A stretch of 64,000 nucleotides of DNA, taken from NCBI RefSeq assembly GCF_038618305.1, contig NZ_CP152017.1, forward strand, positions 721,501 through 785,500. The letters run 5' to 3'. The number at the start of each line of letters is the position of its first letter. Position 1 is the stretch's first letter. A program made the translations under genes and the position numbers. This stretch comes from Sporosarcina sp. FSL K6-2383. Its GTDB lineage: Bacteria > Bacillota > Bacilli > Bacillales_A > Planococcaceae. The notes below the pieces were generated by a model. The model was not told where the DNA came from, did not search any database, and saw nothing but the letters and a program-made list of their open reading frames with translations. Of this stretch, positions 35,616 through 43,791 are shown piece after piece.

Positions 35616-35891
35616 ATGTTCGAGCTTGAAATGACAAGTCGTTTCCGTAAATCCTATAAAAAACTACATCCAAATGAACAAAAAGCTATTAAGGAAAGTT
35701 TAGTACTATTAGCAGATTCACCTCCATTTCATCCTTCATTACGAACAAAACCGATACAAGGAACGAAAGCTATTTTTGAAGCTAGTGTCAATATGGATAT
35801 TCGGAATTCCTGGGAGTACCATAGTGAACTAGAAAATACATTATTAATACGCAACTGTGGTCATCATGACGAACTTTTGAATAAACCCTAA
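35616..35891 (+). CDS. type II toxin, RelE/YafQ-like
   Basis: A 91-residue protein with the RelE-like pattern (FELEMTSRFRKSYKKLHPNE at the start; ENTLLIRNCGHHDELL at the end), where His residues near the C-terminus match the catalytic region of YafQ-type mRNA interferases. It starts directly at the antitoxin stop codon. An AbrB-type antitoxin with a RelE-type toxin is a known mixed pairing. Confidence 0.75.
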   Translation: MFELEMTSRFRKSYKKLHPNEQKAIKESLVLLADSPPFHPSLRTKPIQGTKAIFEASVNMDIRNSWEYHSELENTLLIRNCGHHDELLNKP

Positions 35892-35923
35892 GCCTTCCTT
35901 TCATATAAGGAAGGCTGTTTTGT
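35889..35923 (+). terminator. terminator of the second type II TA module
   Basis: AAGCCTTCCTT pairs with AAGGAAGGCT, followed by TTTT. Confidence 0.85.
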
Positions 35924-36042
35924 TGTGTGCCTATGCGAATGAAGTAAAATCTCATCTTAAGAATTTCTTCATAATTATAATGGATGAATGTTAAGATTTG
36001 GTCGTTACAATTGGTATCATAGAGAAAAGCGAGGTGCGGATG

Positions 36043-36732
36043 ATGGCGAAGTTCAAAGTGCTCGTGGCGGATGACGATCAGGATATCCGTGATGGCATTG
36101 AAATTTATTTGAAAAATGAAGGTTATGACGTGTTGAAGGCAGCAGATGGACAAGAGGCGCTTGCGTTATTAGAGGCGAATGAAGTTCATCTACTCATACT
36201 CGATATTATGATGCCTAATATGGATGGCATTACGGCGACATTCAAAATTCGGGAAGTGCGGAATATCCCGATTATTATGCTGAGTGCCAAGGCGGAGGAT
36301 TCGGATAAGATTCATGGTTTGTCTGTCGGTGCAGATGATTATGTGACGAAGCCATTTCACCCAATGGAGCTGATGGCGCGGGTCAAGTCGCAATTACGCC
36401 GTTATGTTCAATTGGGGACTTATGATGGCCAGAAAACGATTGAAATCGATGGACTTATATTGGATGAGGAAGCGAAGGAAATTACCCTTGATGGTAATCC
36501 GGTGAAGCTGACGCCAATCGAATTTAAAATAACAGAGCTGCTTATGAAAAATGTAGGACGTGTCTTTTCTATCAATGAAATCTACGAACGTGTTTGGAAT
36601 GAGGAAGCGTACAATGCGGAAAATATCGTCGCAGTCCATATTCGTAAAATCCGTGAAAAAATCGAAGCAGATCCGAAAAATCCAAGATACGTAAAGGTGG
36701 TGTGGGGCATTGGCTACAAAATCGAAAAGTGA
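36043..36732 (+). CDS. OmpR/PhoB-family response regulator
   Basis: A 229-residue regulator with a receiver domain (acidic pocket ADDDQD at residues 10-15, phospho-Asp in LLILDIMMPN near 54, conserved Lys in YVTKPF) and a winged-helix DNA-binding domain from about residue 132. The start at 36043 has GAGGTG 6 nt upstream. The cognate kinase is 150 bp downstream, with a small coupled ORF between them. The target genes are unknown. Confidence 0.88.
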   Translation: MAKFKVLVADDDQDIRDGIEIYLKNEGYDVLKAADGQEALALLEANEVHLLILDIMMPNMDGITATFKIREVRNIPIIMLSAKAEDSDKIHGLSVGADDYVTKPFHPMELMARVKSQLRRYVQLGTYDGQKTIEIDGLILDEEAKEITLDGNPVKLTPIEFKITELLMKNVGRVFSINEIYERVWNEEAYNAENIVAVHIRKIREKIEADPKNPRYVKVVWGIGYKIEK

Positions 36733-36886
36733 TTACACCATTGTTTGGTCGATTATTGCACTGGTAATTGCGGTTGTTAGTATTGGCTACTGCTTTTCCT
36801 ACATCATCGACTTGGTGGGCAATGGTGTGGAAAGGTCGAGTCGAGCGATAGCTTATCTTGCGCGGCTGATAAAGGGGAGTGTGTGA
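36710..36886 (+). CDS. small membrane protein encoded between response regulator and kinase
   Basis: A 58-codon ORF starts at TTG 36710, inside the end of the regulator gene in a different frame, and ends TGA 36884-36886. That stop overlaps the kinase start as TGATG. It encodes one strong membrane helix (VWSIIALVIAVVSIGYCFSY, residues 12-31) between a polar N-terminus and a basic C-terminus. The upstream GGTGGTGTGGGG is a plausible ribosome site. Without it there would be an unexplained 150-bp gap in a tight operon. Unrecognised; translation is inferred from the stop/start overlap. Confidence 0.6.
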   Translation: MATKSKSDYTIVWSIIALVIAVVSIGYCFSYIIDLVGNGVERSSRAIAYLARLIKGSV

Positions 36887-39141
36887 TGGTGAAAAAGAAT
36901 TATAGTGTGCAAATTGTTATGTGGACTTCATTAGTAGTTATATTTTTATTGGCTTTATTGTCATTGACAGGTGGCAACTTACGCTATGTTGGAAAGAGTT
37001 ATGTAGAGTCGAATGATTTTCAATGGGAAATGAATAACTTTTATGACAATCTTAAGAAAGCTTTTTTGAACCCGATTGATATAGAAGCAGAGAAAGCACG
37101 AATTACAGTTACCCAATCTGAGATCGAAGAGCATCGTAATTACTATGGAACACTCTCAGAGCAGGTTGGCAGTATTGAAGAGCAATATACGCAGCGAATT
37201 GCAGATGCAGAAGCAGGGAAAAGTGAAAATCTGAAATCGACATTGATAAAAGAGCGCGATACTAAGATTGAGGACATTCGAAAAAACTTTGAATCGGATG
37301 CACATGTAGAGGCGAAAATTCGTGCGAGTAAAGAGCAGCAGCTAGAAGATGAGTTACAGCGACGCATTGAGAGTGCTAAGGAAAATCTTTATTTTCCTGT
37401 TGTTTATGAATTGACGGATAGTCAGACAGGAGAAACGTTTACTTCAGGAGATATCAATGTAACGACAGGCTATATAGAGACTTTCAGTGCAGAGGAAGGT
37501 TATTTCCGAGCGGCACCAGATCAGGCGAATGATTTTCATTATGATAGGTATCAACCTGAGGTCTATGAAAAAGGGGTATCCGCGTTTAGGGATACAGAGG
37601 TACCTACAGAACATGCGCAAGGCGCCGCTTTGGAGCCTAGTCAGCCGCAAACAATGAAGAAGTTTGAGGGAACTGTTGTTGTGCCACAAAGTGCATTGAA
37701 GAAAGGCTCGCTTGGTAGAAATATAGAACAATACAATCGAAGACAGCTGAGTCTATATGGTATTTGGACGCTTGGTGTGCTTGCTTTGGTAGCTTTGTTG
37801 ACGGTCACCCGCTTTAACAAGGAATGGGTCACGACAAGTCGTTTTGTAGAACGTTATCATCGGCTAAAGATTGACCTAAAAGCAGCGTTGTTATTATTTT
37901 CAGCCGGAATTGCCTGGAACTTAGTAGGGGAAGTTGTAGGCCGTTATTTGGGGTTCTTTTCACATTATGGGTTAGAAAATGGAGTCATTCTAGGAATGCA
38001 GGTTGTCATATTGACGTGCATCTTGTGGGCAATAGTATTTCAGCTCGTCCTACTTGTAGAACGCTTAAAGGGCGAGGGTGCATTGGAGCAGGATATTAAG
38101 AATAGTTATAGTGCGAAGTTCATCCTAGCTTGGCAAGGCATGTTTTTAAATTGGAAGATTGGTATGCAAATGTTCCTCCTGCTTATTGGTTTTTTTCTTG
38201 CGGGAATTGGATTATTCGGTGTTTTATTTCAACCTTACTTGATTGTCATTTATATTCCGCTTGTACTGTTTGTAGGATTGCCAATTTTGTATATCTTCGT
38301 GAGAAGAACAGCGTACCTGAATCGGATTATGGTGGCGACAGAAGCGATGGCGGCTGGTCGATTACACAAAGAAATTGAGATCGAGGGGAAATCTCCATTG
38401 GCAGAGCATGCCAAGAATTTGAATAATCTGCGTGAAGGTGTCCGTAATTCAATGAGTGAACAGGCGAAAAGTGAACGTTTGAAAACAGAATTGATTACCA
38501 ATGTCAGTCATGATTTACGAACGCCATTGACGTCAATCATTACGTACACGGATTTATTGAAAAATGAAGATCTGACGGCAGAAGAGCGCACGAAATATGT
38601 CGCAGTATTGGACAAAAAATCACAGCGTTTGAAGACCCTAATCGAGGATTTGTTTGAAGTATCAAAAATGGCGAGTGGCAACTTGGAATTGCAACGACAG
38701 CGTGTGGATTTGGCGCAATTACTACAACAAGCCCTTGCAGAGCATGAAGAAGAAATTTCGAAAACAGGATTGGATTTCAGGGTGACTATGCCAGATTCGG
38801 AGCTTTTAGCTTATGTCGATGGCAAACGTTGGTGGCGCGTACTGGATAACTTAATTGTCAATGCGATTAAGTATACGTTGCCAGGAACACGCGTTTACAT
38901 TACGTTGCGTAAGGTGGAAGATCGTGCTGAGTTCGTTGTGAAAAATGTGACGAAGTATGAGCTTGGTGAAAATACCGACGAACTATTTGAACGGTTCAAG
39001 CGGGCGGACACATCGCGTCATACAGATGGTTCAGGGCTTGGTCTTGCCATCGCACAATCCATCGTCGATTTGCATAATGGGAATATGACGATTGAAGTCG
39101 ATGGAGATTTGTTTAAAGTGACCGTCACCGTAACGGCTTGA
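36886..39141 (+). CDS. large multi-pass sensor histidine kinase
   Basis: A 751-residue kinase. After a first helix (about residues 9-29) comes an extracellular part of about 250 residues with coiled-coil character (residues 60-165), then several helices between about 285 and 480, and the catalytic core: HisKA with NVSHDLRTPLTSI near 543 and HATPase with GSGLGLAIAQSIV near 720. The ATG at 36886 has AAGGGGAG upstream and overlaps the small membrane ORF. The long coiled-coil sensor plus extra helices is unusual for an OmpR-class kinase. Confidence 0.87.
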   Translation: MVKKNYSVQIVMWTSLVVIFLLALLSLTGGNLRYVGKSYVESNDFQWEMNNFYDNLKKAFLNPIDIEAEKARITVTQSEIEEHRNYYGTLSEQVGSIEEQYTQRIADAEAGKSENLKSTLIKERDTKIEDIRKNFESDAHVEAKIRASKEQQLEDELQRRIESAKENLYFPVVYELTDSQTGETFTSGDINVTTGYIETFSAEEGYFRAAPDQANDFHYDRYQPEVYEKGVSAFRDTEVPTEHAQGAALEPSQPQTMKKFEGTVVVPQSALKKGSLGRNIEQYNRRQLSLYGIWTLGVLALVALLTVTRFNKEWVTTSRFVERYHRLKIDLKAALLLFSAGIAWNLVGEVVGRYLGFFSHYGLENGVILGMQVVILTCILWAIVFQLVLLVERLKGEGALEQDIKNSYSAKFILAWQGMFLNWKIGMQMFLLLIGFFLAGIGLFGVLFQPYLIVIYIPLVLFVGLPILYIFVRRTAYLNRIMVATEAMAAGRLHKEIEIEGKSPLAEHAKNLNNLREGVRNSMSEQAKSERLKTELITNVSHDLRTPLTSIITYTDLLKNEDLTAEERTKYVAVLDKKSQRLKTLIEDLFEVSKMASGNLELQRQRVDLAQLLQQALAEHEEEISKTGLDFRVTMPDSELLAYVDGKRWWRVLDNLIVNAIKYTLPGTRVYITLRKVEDRAEFVVKNVTKYELGENTDELFERFKRADTSRHTDGSGLGLAIAQSIVDLHNGNMTIEVDGDLFKVTVTVTA

Positions 39142-39148
39142 TGGGTAA

Positions 39149-39187
39149 ATGAAAAGCTGTACGCGGGAAATGCGTACAGCTTTTTTA
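39149..39187. terminator. terminator after the histidine kinase, facing the CPBP gene
   Basis: AAAGCTGTACGC pairs with GCGTACAGCTTT, followed by TTTTTT. It lies between converging genes. Confidence 0.85.
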
Positions 39188-39790
39188 ATAGAAATAAATA
39201 ATATAGACACCAACGAGCAAAACACCGATATCTGCAAACATGTGAATGGTCCACGAAGGTAAGATGGTTCGACTTCGTTCATTAGCCAGTTGAAAAATAA
39301 TTCCACCTACCCACAGTCCTGTAACAGCAAGCACAAGAAGTGCAGGGCTAAACCATGGTAGGAAAATGGCGACATGGTAAATGGCGAAAAAGAAGGACGG
39401 TAAAAAAAGACGGAGACGGGATTTTGCGAAAAGATTCGGCAATAGGCCACGAAAGAAAAACTCTTCTAAAATTGAATTCCCCAATAGGATATAAAGAGCG
39501 ATAAACGGAAATACTGCTGGTGTGATACCCGCATCTGCAAGGTCAGTAAGGAGTGTGGGGATATCGATATAGGGTAACAAAATGACAAATGCTCCAATGA
39601 TAACCGCCATAATCGCTAGGCCAGAGCCAATTGCAATTTTCATACTCTTTTTATCAGTTTGACGTAGTTTTAGAAATGGAAATCCAGCTTTTTTGAATAA
39701 AATATATGGGATAACCAAGAAGAAAATTATCTTCGCTGCTGTTTTCCATATGTATTCAATTTCAAGCACTTGTTCAATCAAAATCAGCAT
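39185..39790 (-). CDS. CPBP family intramembrane metalloprotease
   Basis: A 201-residue membrane protein with the CPBP/CAAX-protease motifs: EEFFFRG near residue 112, FFFAIYHVAIF near 132 and WTIHMFAD near 180, giving the expected Glu-Glu, Arg and His residues of the active site. Family members cleave prenylated proteins or help bacteriocin immunity. No bacteriocin gene is seen here. Single gene. Confidence 0.83.
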   Translation of the reverse strand: MLILIEQVLEIEYIWKTAAKIIFFLVIPYILFKKAGFPFLKLRQTDKKSMKIAIGSGLAIMAVIIGAFVILLPYIDIPTLLTDLADAGITPAVFPFIALYILLGNSILEEFFFRGLLPNLFAKSRLRLFLPSFFFAIYHVAIFLPWFSPALLVLAVTGLWVGGIIFQLANERSRTILPSWTIHMFADIGVLLVGVYIIYFY

Positions 39791-39988
39791 AGTGATACTG
39801 ATAATCGGTAATACAAAGCCAATGAACTTATTCAGAAAATCACCCCCGAAGTTTAGAATAGGACGGTATAGGGTAAAAAAAGTTTCGGATTTTTTTGAAA
39901 AAGGTTTAAACTAATCCATTTAAAGGAATAGAGTAAGAGGGAAAATGACTTTAATTAGCGAATATAAAGAGAGAAGGAGGAGTATATG

Positions 39989-40312
39989 ATGACAAAATCA
40001 GATGGCAAGTATCCGAACAAGGAAGATTTTGAACCAAAAGTGGCTGGGGTAGGTAAATCAGATGAGCTACCACTCGCAGACCCATCCGATTCAAACGTAA
40101 CCGACGTATTTAGGAAAAATGCGCAGGAGAAGACAGGTGAAAATGAGCCGTCTGCTTTTGCGACAAACAAGGTAGACAGTGGTTATAACAAACCGAAGTC
40201 AGGTGAACGCTTCCCTTTCGGGGATAAAGAAGAGTACGACCGAGAATTTAACCAAGAGTCGCATGATAAGTGGAATGGAGAGAAAACAAATAATGTCCCT
40301 GCTAAGCCATGA
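39989..40312 (+). CDS. hydrophilic protein of unknown function
   Basis: A 107-residue very hydrophilic protein rich in Lys, Asp, Asn and Pro with no hydrophobic core, probably largely disordered. The ATG at 39989 (or the adjacent 39986) follows GAAGGAGG with good spacing. No family is recognised. It has a terminator and no obvious partners. Confidence 0.6.
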   Translation: MTKSDGKYPNKEDFEPKVAGVGKSDELPLADPSDSNVTDVFRKNAQEKTGENEPSAFATNKVDSGYNKPKSGERFPFGDKEEYDREFNQESHDKWNGEKTNNVPAKP

Positions 40313-40318
40313 ATTATA

Positions 40319-40352
40319 AGCAACCGTCCCATTGCGGAGCGGTTGCTTTTGT
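40319..40352 (+). terminator. terminator of the hydrophilic protein gene
   Basis: AAGCAACCG pairs with CGGTTGCTT, followed by TT. Confidence 0.75.
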
Positions 40353-40465
40353 TATTTAACTATATGCGGGAATTATTGAAGGGGGGAGTCTGGTGATGGA
40401 GTCTCTAACTTTGGTTAGGGGCTTTTGACTTGTTTGATTTGACAGCGAGGGAGGGGAGTGTTGAA

Positions 40466-40549
40466 GTGTGCAACGAATCAAGCAAAGTGTCCAACCAAAT
40501 TGTCGAAGTCTCCAACGAAAGCGACAAATCATCCAACAAACTATCGAAT
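40466..40549 (+). repeat. degenerate 21-bp tandem repeat, about four units
   Basis: Units begin GTGTGCAAC, GTGTCCAAC, GTCTCCAAC and TCATCCAAC with a 21-bp period. Each codes a heptad if read in the frame of the small ORF. Confidence 0.75.
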
Positions 40550-40606
40550 CCTGTATACCACAATAAAAAAGCACCAGCTAGCAATCAGGTTATCTCTGAC
40601 TTCTAG
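40466..40606 (+). CDS. doubtful small ORF built from a heptad repeat
   Basis: A GTG-started ORF of 46 codons with GGGGAG 7 nt upstream. Its first part follows a degenerate seven-residue repeat (VSNxxxK type: VCNESSK, VSNQIVE, VSNESDK, SSNKLSN). Its end overlaps the terminator of the converging liaR gene, which argues against a conserved protein. It could be translated or simply be a DNA tandem repeat. Confidence 0.3.
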   Translation: MCNESSKVSNQIVEVSNESDKSSNKLSNPVYHNKKAPASNQVISDF

Positions 40607-40617
40607 CTGGTGCATCA
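40576..40617 (-). terminator. terminator of the lia operon
   Basis: GCACCAGCTAG pairs perfectly with CTAGCTGGTGC; on the minus strand it is followed by TTTTTT near 40571-40566. Confidence 0.8.
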
Positions 40618-40625
40618 TCTTTATT

Positions 40626-41258
40626 TTACTCTACCAATTCATGCTTAAATGCATAAATGACGGCTTGTGTACGATCTTGCACTTCAAGTTTAGCTAACAA
40701 ATTACTAACATGTGTTTTCACCGTTTTCAGCGCGATGAATAGATCATCTGCAATGTCCTGATTGGTTTTTCCTTGTGCGAGTAATAACAAAACTTCAAGT
40801 TCGCGTTCAGTCAGCTCTGCATGCAACTGGCGTTCATTGCCAGCACGCATTTTTTGCATCATTTTCGTTGTGACCTCAGGCTCCAATACGGTTTGCCCTT
40901 TCAATGTTTCTCGGATTGCCTCTGCAATGCGTTTGGCATTAGAAGTCTTTAATATATAACTAATCGCGCCTGCTTCGAGTGCGGGATAGACTTTATCATC
41001 ATCTAAAAAGCTTGTGACGATGACGATTTTAGCTTCGGGCCATTCTTTAATAATAGCAGCGGTTGCTTCGGCACCGTTCATTTCTGGCATAACCATGTCC
41101 ATCAAAATGATATCAGGTCGTAGCTCCAGCGCTTTCCCGACAGCTTCCCGTCCGTTCACTGCCTCGCCAACCACTTCCATGTCAGGTTGCACTTGCAAGT
41201 AAGCTGATACACCAATTCGCACCATTTCATGGTCATCCACTAATAAGATCTTGATCAT
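40626..41258 (-). CDS. liaR: LiaR/VraR-like response regulator
   Basis: A 210-residue NarL-family regulator: receiver domain with DDHEMV at the acidic pocket and phospho-Asp in IILMDMVMP near 54, and a LuxR-type helix-turn-helix (LTERELEVLLLLAQGKTNQD) at the C-terminus. It overlaps liaS by 26 bp. Together with liaF, liaS and liaH it forms a cell-envelope stress system that responds to lipid II-binding antibiotics in relatives. Confidence 0.9.
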   Translation of the reverse strand: MIKILLVDDHEMVRIGVSAYLQVQPDMEVVGEAVNGREAVGKALELRPDIILMDMVMPEMNGAEATAAIIKEWPEAKIVIVTSFLDDDKVYPALEAGAISYILKTSNAKRIAEAIRETLKGQTVLEPEVTTKMMQKMRAGNERQLHAELTERELEVLLLLAQGKTNQDIADDLFIALKTVKTHVSNLLAKLEVQDRTQAVIYAFKHELVE

Positions 41259-42279
41259 TTACTTCCTCTCCCTTCCGAGCAGGCAATTTCACTTCTACAA
41301 TCGTTCCTTGCGATGGAATAGAAACGATTTTGCACGTGCCACCTATTTCAATCGCGCGTTCTTTGACGTTTTGTAAGCCGTATGAACCGCCTTTGCCATC
41401 GCTTTCTTTAAATCCTATCCCGTTATCCTGTACGCGGAAAATGGCTAGTCCATCACGTTCGACAAATAATATATCTACTTCTGTTGCTTGCGCGTGACGT
41501 AGCGTGTTCGATAACGTTTCCTGCGCAATACGGAATAAATGATCTTCTGCACCTTTTGACAAAGTCACTTCTTCTAAGCGAAATCGAATATCGAACAGAA
41601 CCTTTTCCCGTAATTCTACTAATAATTCCTCAAGCCCCTCGGCTAGTGATTTATTATTTAATGCAGCAGGGCGTAAATGTAGCAGCAATGCTCGCATTTC
41701 AAGTTGTGCTTGCTGCACCATGCGTTCAACCTGGAGCAATGGTTTTTGCGCTTCTGTATTGTTATTACTTTCCGTAACCGCCGACAGTAGCATGGAGGCA
41801 GCAAATAATTGCTGTGACACGGAATCATGTAGCTCACGTGCTAACCGTTGCCGTTCTTGCACAATGCGCTCTTGAATAAGCTTATCTTGTGCTTCTGCAC
41901 GTTCATCTGTAATACGCTGTAAACTTTTTCGCTGCGTATGGATGACTGTCGATACTGTATCCATCGCCCGATCTATGCGTGGCGTAAATTTTTCTTTTGG
42001 ATAATCATCTTTCTCTGTGTCAATCAAGCCAGATAACCTTTGCTCGATAGCTTTTTCTTTGGAACGTCCTAAAAAGTTCGACCAAATAGCAATTCCCCAA
42101 CCAAGTAAAAGTGTCGTGTTTAAAATCCACCATCCGAGTGGTACATCAGCAAATTGCAACTCGTAAAAGGCGAACCAACTTTCATCTAATGGTAAATCAA
42201 GTAGGAAATATGCATAGGTTGCCGCAATAGTAGTAAAGAGTAGTGACAGAAACAGGCCACGTCCAATGACTGCTTTCAT
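41233..42279 (-). CDS. liaS: LiaS/VraS-like sensor histidine kinase
   Basis: A 348-residue kinase with two N-terminal membrane helices and almost no extracellular loop, as in intramembrane-sensing LiaS. The HisKA_3 phosphoacceptor is ARELHDSVSQQLFAA and the ATP-binding site has QDNGIGF. The start at 42279 overlaps the liaF stop codon as ATGA. Confidence 0.9.
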   Translation of the reverse strand: MKAVIGRGLFLSLLFTTIAATYAYFLLDLPLDESWFAFYELQFADVPLGWWILNTTLLLGWGIAIWSNFLGRSKEKAIEQRLSGLIDTEKDDYPKEKFTPRIDRAMDTVSTVIHTQRKSLQRITDERAEAQDKLIQERIVQERQRLARELHDSVSQQLFAASMLLSAVTESNNNTEAQKPLLQVERMVQQAQLEMRALLLHLRPAALNNKSLAEGLEELLVELREKVLFDIRFRLEEVTLSKGAEDHLFRIAQETLSNTLRHAQATEVDILFVERDGLAIFRVQDNGIGFKESDGKGGSYGLQNVKERAIEIGGTCKIVSIPSQGTIVEVKLPARKGEEVNDQDLISG

Positions 42280-42977
42280 TTTCGCGTCACCTCGACATCT
42301 CCAGCCCATGTGGAAAGTGTAATGATAAGCTCCGCACTATCTTTCTGAGCTCCTTCATAGCTGTCTTTTATATGAAGGGACTCATTAATGAGTCGTTTTC
42401 GGTGAGTATCGAATAAACGGGCATCGCCGAATAATGTTGTGTAATGGATGCGGACTGGAATTTCATATGGGAGCTCGATTTTAATTTTCCCGAAACACTG
42501 CCTAACGGAAATGAAAGAGGTCCCTTTCGGTAACACAGTATCTGTCACGTCAATGTGCAAATCACCAAAGACACCTTGGATGTGAATATCCTGCCATTCA
42601 TAGGATGAAAAAGGAGAGGATTGGATAGAAAATAATTTGTTTTTCCAAATGCCATTGGGTGTCTCTTTTTGGAATTCCTTAAAAGGTCGCATAATCTCTT
42701 CCGAGGGTACACCTTTCCATAAACGAACGAGTATATAAATAATCGCTACAAAAATGGCCAGACGTAAACTCCACAGGGTGAAGAGTGACATGGCGATGAA
42801 GAAAAATCCGAGCAAAAACATCCATTTCGATCGTTTGCGCGAACCATAGTAAAGAAGTCCGGCGCCAAGAAGGACGAACACGATATTGCCATTATGGAAA
42901 AAAACTGCTTCGACAAAAATGAGCAGTAGAATGGCGAGTGTCCAAAATGTGATTCTATTCGTATCAACACGTTTCAT
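42276..42977 (-). CDS. liaF: LiaF/VraT-like membrane regulator
   Basis: A 233-residue protein with four N-terminal helices and a soluble C-terminal domain of the LiaF type (residues about 120-233). In relatives it inhibits LiaS until envelope damage occurs. The ATG at 42977 has GAAGGGAG upstream. It is separated from the liaH-like gene by about 130 bp that carry a terminator-like hairpin and a structured repeat. Confidence 0.85.
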   Translation of the reverse strand: MKRVDTNRITFWTLAILLLIFVEAVFFHNGNIVFVLLGAGLLYYGSRKRSKWMFLLGFFFIAMSLFTLWSLRLAIFVAIIYILVRLWKGVPSEEIMRPFKEFQKETPNGIWKNKLFSIQSSPFSSYEWQDIHIQGVFGDLHIDVTDTVLPKGTSFISVRQCFGKIKIELPYEIPVRIHYTTLFGDARLFDTHRKRLINESLHIKDSYEGAQKDSAELIITLSTWAGDVEVTRK

Positions 42978-43016
42978 GATGTATTCTCCCTTCTTGATGT
43001 CAGACATAGTTATTAG

Positions 43017-43040
43017 AAAAAAGGAAGGTAGGCACCTTCC
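43017..43040 (-). terminator. terminator-like hairpin between liaH and liaF
   Basis: On the minus strand GGAAGGT-GCCT-ACCTTCC is followed by TTTTTT. It lies inside the operon, so it should reduce expression of liaF-liaS-liaR relative to liaI-liaH. An alternative partner for its 3' arm exists at 43094-43102. Confidence 0.75.
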
Positions 43041-43043
43041 TCA

Positions 43044-43094
43044 GGCCAATAGGATGTAGGTCATGCAATCGTCGCCACAGGACGTGGCGATGAC
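43044..43094 (-). repeat. structured intra-operon RNA element, lia copy
   Basis: On the minus strand it reads ATCGCCACGTCCTGTGGC, then GCATGACCTACATCCT and GGCCT, matching the eut-operon copy at 59690-59738 over about 48 nt. The first hairpin, GCCAC-GTCCT-GTGGC, has a compensatory change against the other copy. Confidence 0.75.
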
Positions 43095-43109
43095 TACCTT
43101 CCATATAGT

Positions 43110-43775
43110 TTACACAATTTCTGCTTCTTTTGCCGACTCTTTTTCAAGAATGGGGGCAGTATTTACTTTCACAAGTGATTCCAAACGGCGTTCCATGGAT
43201 GATGTTTCGTATTCGCGCTCAATTTTGCTACCAAGATTCTCGATATACTTTTTCATCTCACCAACGGATGCTACGCGGCTATCTGCATTTTCAGGGGAGA
43301 TAACTTGGTCCATGCGATGATGCGCACGCGTAACATTTTCTTTGCCCATCAATTGTAGCTGGCGCACTTTCATATCTTTCACTTTATGTTTCATTTCCTC
43401 GAATTTGCGTTCCAACGACATTAATTCATAAGCAGTTTCTGTGACGCTTTCTGCTAATTCTGCAGCACGTGTGTCGTATGCGTAAATTTCTTCGCCCGCG
43501 AATGCAACGAGATCTTCTTCACCAGCTGCTTGTGCAAGTTCAAGCTGGTTGCGGCGTTTGTCGGACATTTTTTCCGCTTCCAGCAATTCCTTCTCAAGCT
43601 CCGTTTTCAATTTACTTTGACGTTCAAGTAATTTACCGATTGATTCTGTTTGTTTTTCTGCCTCGCGAATGTATTGATTCAACATTGCAATCGGGTTTTT
43701 GTTTTCCTTTTTGTCGAATACAGTATGAAGATCCGCCTGTACCGAATATTTAAATCTGTTCCAAAGTGTGTTCAT
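43110..43775 (-). CDS. liaH: PspA/IM30 family protein, LiaH-like
   Basis: A 221-residue coiled-coil protein of the PspA/IM30/LiaH family. It starts with an amphipathic N-terminal segment (NTLWNRFKYSVQADLHTVFD) and continues as long helices. Family members coat damaged membranes. It is second in the lia operon, 16 bp after the small LiaI-position membrane gene. Confidence 0.87.
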   Translation of the reverse strand: MNTLWNRFKYSVQADLHTVFDKKENKNPIAMLNQYIREAEKQTESIGKLLERQSKLKTELEKELLEAEKMSDKRRNQLELAQAAGEEDLVAFAGEEIYAYDTRAAELAESVTETAYELMSLERKFEEMKHKVKDMKVRQLQLMGKENVTRAHHRMDQVISPENADSRVASVGEMKKYIENLGSKIEREYETSSMERRLESLVKVNTAPILEKESAKEAEIV

Positions 43776-43791
43776 AGTGAATTCCTCCTCA

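Noticed and set aside
43044..43094. CsrA-binding hairpins (ACAGGATGT / ACAGGACGT loops)
   Set aside because: The GGA-loop reading matches the CsrA consensus only on the strand opposite to the host operons in both copies (43 kb and 59 kb). The sense RNA carries GTCCT and ATCCT loops instead, so a CsrA sponge is not supported without evidence of antisense transcription.
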